8,057 bases of DNA from Burkholderiales bacterium. GTDB lineage: Bacteria > Pseudomonadota > Gammaproteobacteria > Burkholderiales > Burkholderiaceae. A program made the translations under genes and the position numbers. Location: NCBI GenBank assembly GCA_947447845.1, contig CANFNO010000100.1, positions 1 to 8,057 of the forward strand, in the 5' to 3' direction. How positions within the stretch are numbered: position 1 is the first letter of the stretch; each line of letters begins with the position of its first letter. The notes below the pieces were generated by a model that saw only the letters and a list, made by a program, of their open reading frames with translations, did not search any database and was not told the origin of the DNA. Of the stretch, positions 5,651 to 8,057 are shown piece after piece.

Positions 5651-7903
5651 ATGAGTAAATTTATGTTACGCCGCCTGGGAGTGGCAGATGATCCGGGGCA
5701 TTACCAGCCCAACTTGCAGGCCTGCCTGGAGGCTGTCCTGGAGCAAAGTGACGTATTGATAAACGACGTTCTGGTAGGACTCCAGTCCACCCTGACTCCG
5801 GCAGTGGGTAAGAACAAGTCCTTGATTCTCGGGCTGAAGGATCGCCAGACCATTGAAACCTTGACTGAGAACGCACCCGCAGTTCGCAAGAGCTTTTCAG
5901 AATACTTGCGCAAATTTGTTTTTGGCGGGGAGGGCAGCAGGCAGGCAGGACGCCAACTGATGCGCTTTGACGATTTTCAGTTTCTCGATGCCGACCAGAT
6001 CGATGCGAATATTGAATTCGCGCAAAGCCAGCAAGCCGTTCTGGTGGCCGTTGAAGACGTGCTGCCCACACTCAATGCCATGGTGAGCAATTTGCTGGGC
6101 TGGTCGTCGGTGCAAGCACACTTGAACCCGCTAAAACCAGACGCCTTTGTTCATGCCTTGCGTGAGTCGCTGGAAGAGTGGGTGCCAGACCGTGACGCAC
6201 GTTCCACCGCGATGGCTCTGGCCTCTGGCCTGCTGGGTAGTAGCCTGCACCAACTTTACCGAGAGGTGGCGGAGTGGATGCGGTCGCAGGGCGTAGAGCC
6301 GGTTCACATGGCTCCCACCACGAACACAGGATTGTGGAATCCGGAAAACGCAACCCAAAGCACGGTGGCGCGCACCATGCTGACGCTGGACAAACTGCGC
6401 CGATTGCTATCAGGCGAGCTCGATCCGAATCCGTTGACGGGGGGGCGGATGGATTTTTCGCACACCATCCCGGCCTCTTTCGAGGCGTTACAGGATATGA
6501 AATTGGTGGAGCCGATGATGCGGCGCCTCTCAGACCGCGCCAGCAAGACGGTGGCTTCGATCGTGAAGAAGGTCGATCCCAGCGCGCCTGTGGTCGATAT
6601 GCTGGCGCAGGAAAAAGATCAGGTGCAGCGCAAAAAGTTGGGTGTTCAACTGGGCAAGGAAGTGGTCCTTTTGATGTTGGACAATTTAATGCAGGACAAG
6701 CGCCTGTTGCCTCCCGTGCGAAACAGCCTTAAGGCACTGGAGCCGGTGCTGGTCAAGTTGTCTGAGCAGGATGGCCGCCTATTCAGTGAGCGCCATCATC
6801 CGGCGCGGGTATTTTTGGACCGCATGACGAACCGCAGCTTGGCCTTTTCGAGCCAGGACGCTCCGGGTTATGCGCGCTTTCAAAAGGCATTTGACAATGC
6901 GGTCAGCGTGCTCACCGGGGGCCTGGGTGACGCAGCCACTTTTGCCCGCATTTTGCGCAAACTCGATGACGCATGGAGCCGGGAAGAGGCCGAGCAGCGT
7001 CAGCGTGCAGCGGATGCGGCCAAGAGTCTGTTGCATGCAGAGCAACGCAATTTGCTGGCGCAACGTCTGTCTAAACAATTTGAGGAGCGGCTTGACGGGC
7101 TTGAGGTGCCAGAGATGGTTAGCGCATTTTTGCGCGGACCTTGGTCCCAGGTGGTGGCCGAGGCGCAACTTAATTTCGCAGACGGCTCAGTCGACCCCGG
7201 CGGCTACCACGGGCTGGTGGAAGATTTGGTCTGGAGCGTGCAACTGCGCCTGACGCGGCGCAATCGCGCCCGTTTGGTGCAAATGGTGCCCGACATGCTG
7301 GTCAAGATGCGCAAGGGTCTTGAACTCATTTCCTATCCACCCGAGCGCATGGCCGTATTCTTTGATGCGCTGATTTCCTTTCACGAGCAGGTTTTTGACA
7401 GTGCGCGCGCGCCACTTGCCCGGGAGACTGAAACCATGTCGGATTCCCTGTCGGCAGTTGGAGACGGCGCGCCTGGCACGACCGGGGCGAAGGCAGATGA
7501 CTTCTGGATGGTGGATAGCGAAGCCTTGGACTCAGGTTTCTTGGATGATGGTGACCTGGAGCAGGGACTTCAACCCCGACCTGCCATGGAAGCTGGCACG
7601 CCTGAACAGGCGTTCTGGAGCGTGGATAGTCTGACGACCGGTTCCTGGGTCGATCTGGCTTTGGCAGACAATTGGGTGCGTGCCCAACTCACTTGGGTCA
7701 GCCCGCAACGCACCTTGTTCATGTTTATATCTGGAAGTGGCATGGCGCATTCCATGTCGCTTCGAACCATAGACAGGCTCAAAGCATCCTTGTTGATGCG
7801 CCTGGTGTCGGACGGCAGAGTCATGGATAACGCCCTCGATGCGGTGGCCCAGACTGCCTTGGATAACGACTTGCGCACGCCAAAAGACAAACCGACCGTT
7901 TAA
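5651..7903 (+). CDS. DUF1631-family protein of unknown function
   Basis: A 750-residue, mostly helical, probably cytoplasmic protein with no signal peptide or membrane helix visible. I place it in DUF1631 from remembered family features: a central LF...HPAR.FLDRM..RSLAF segment (about 377-399), and a C-terminal D.WVRAQLTWVSPQRTLFMFISGSG stretch (about 673-697), which corresponds to the family's 'W..S.....F....G' small beta module. Residues about 440-480 are rich in Glu, Gln, Arg and Ala and could form a coiled coil. Residues about 590-665 are an acidic, probably disordered linker that contains two copies of FW-x-VDS (618-623 and 655-660). No catalytic motif is recognised. The ATG at 5651 is the first in-frame start after an in-frame TGA at 5633, with no good Shine-Dalgarno. 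Met5 is an alternative. It is divergent from rhlE and 101 nt upstream of ettA, same strand. Confidence 0.75.
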   Translation: MSKFMLRRLGVADDPGHYQPNLQACLEAVLEQSDVLINDVLVGLQSTLTPAVGKNKSLILGLKDRQTIETLTENAPAVRKSFSEYLRKFVFGGEGSRQAGRQLMRFDDFQFLDADQIDANIEFAQSQQAVLVAVEDVLPTLNAMVSNLLGWSSVQAHLNPLKPDAFVHALRESLEEWVPDRDARSTAMALASGLLGSSLHQLYREVAEWMRSQGVEPVHMAPTTNTGLWNPENATQSTVARTMLTLDKLRRLLSGELDPNPLTGGRMDFSHTIPASFEALQDMKLVEPMMRRLSDRASKTVASIVKKVDPSAPVVDMLAQEKDQVQRKKLGVQLGKEVVLLMLDNLMQDKRLLPPVRNSLKALEPVLVKLSEQDGRLFSERHHPARVFLDRMTNRSLAFSSQDAPGYARFQKAFDNAVSVLTGGLGDAATFARILRKLDDAWSREEAEQRQRAADAAKSLLHAEQRNLLAQRLSKQFEERLDGLEVPEMVSAFLRGPWSQVVAEAQLNFADGSVDPGGYHGLVEDLVWSVQLRLTRRNRARLVQMVPDMLVKMRKGLELISYPPERMAVFFDALISFHEQVFDSARAPLARETETMSDSLSAVGDGAPGTTGAKADDFWMVDSEALDSGFLDDGDLEQGLQPRPAMEAGTPEQAFWSVDSLTTGSWVDLALADNWVRAQLTWVSPQRTLFMFISGSGMAHSMSLRTIDRLKASLLMRLVSDGRVMDNALDAVAQTALDNDLRTPKDKPTV

Positions 7904-7931
7904 CACAGCCCGGCGACGAGGATTTTCGGCA

Positions 7932-7949
7932 GCCGCTTTTTCAAGCGGC
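7932..7949. other. Hairpin between the DUF1631 gene and ettA
   Basis: GCCGCTT-tttc-AAGCGGC is a perfect 7-bp stem with a 4-nt loop, 28 nt after the DUF1631 stop. There is no U-tract after it, so it is at best a weak terminator. On the minus strand its loop reads GAAA, a stable GNRA tetraloop. It also lies just upstream of a -10-like box for ettA, so it may separate the two transcripts. Confidence 0.4.
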
Positions 7950-7963
7950 GACCATCCACAGTC

Positions 7964-7969
7964 GATAAT
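7964..7969 (+). promoter_or_regulatory. -10-like box upstream of ettA
   Basis: GATAAT matches 5 of 6 bases of the sigma70 -10 consensus, 35 nt before the ettA ATG. The -35 region 17-18 nt upstream falls in the hairpin arm and matches poorly (TTCAAG, 3 of 6), so this is a weak prediction. Confidence 0.3.
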
Positions 7970-8004
7970 GCTGGCTTTACGTCTCTGAAATTAACGGTAC
8001 CGCA

Positions 8005-8057
8005 ATGGCCCAATACGTCTTTTCCATGAACCGGCTCGGCAAGATCGTGCCGCCCAA
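8005..8057 (+). CDS. ettA: Energy-dependent translational throttle protein EttA (ABC-F), 3'-truncated by window edge
   Basis: Only 17 codons are present, MAQYVFSMNRLGKIVPP, and then the window ends. They match the distinctive EttA N-terminus (E. coli MAQFVYTMHRVGKVVPPK). EttA is a cytoplasmic ABC-F ATPase that binds the ribosomal E site and restrains entry into elongation when ATP is low. The ATP-binding motifs lie beyond the window, so the assignment rests on this N-terminal signature alone. No strong Shine-Dalgarno is seen before the ATG; the region reads TTAACGGTACCGCA. Confidence 0.85.
   Translation, partial: MAQYVFSMNRLGKIVPP

Overview
The window looks like ordinary chromosomal DNA of a betaproteobacterium, most likely order Burkholderiales and perhaps Comamonadaceae. 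The reasons are the moderately high GC content, a KDPG aldolase and glyoxalase I close to the proteobacterial form, a DUF1631 protein, and an RhlE-type helicase with a long Gly/Arg-rich tail carrying a PDPMRTSVD segment of the kind I associate with betaproteobacterial RhlE. This placement is inference; no 16S or other marker is present. I see no mobile element, CRISPR array, tRNA or rRNA.

Layout. Positions 1-525 (+) hold the 3' end of eda, the KDPG aldolase of the Entner-Doudoroff pathway, cut by the window edge. It converges on a minus-strand pair, 1881 down to 587: gloA (glyoxalase I), then 14 nt later an EamA/DMT-family permease, probably one transcript. Divergent from gloA is a small cupin-like protein at 1970-2353 (+). 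The cupin converges with a second minus-strand block, 5349 down to 2375: rhlE, a DEAD-box RNA helicase, followed after 56 nt by a membrane-anchored HDOD-domain protein. A 301-nt divergent intergenic region (5350-5650) separates rhlE from a 750-residue DUF1631 protein of unknown role (5651-7903, +). The first 17 codons of ettA (ABC-F translational throttle) start at 8005 and run off the window.

How the genes relate. The themes are housekeeping: sugar-acid catabolism (eda), methylglyoxal detoxification (gloA), RNA remodelling (rhlE), probable signalling (HDOD) and ribosome control (ettA). Nothing forms an obvious new multi-gene system. The least explained parts are the DUF1631 protein and the regulatory DNA. 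The rhlE leader has a plausible promoter, two adjacent inverted repeats near the predicted transcription start, and a GC-only hairpin that takes in the helicase's own Shine-Dalgarno sequence. The gloA start codon abuts a perfect 7-bp inverted repeat. Three further compact GC-rich hairpins without a good downstream U-tract lie at or between gene ends.
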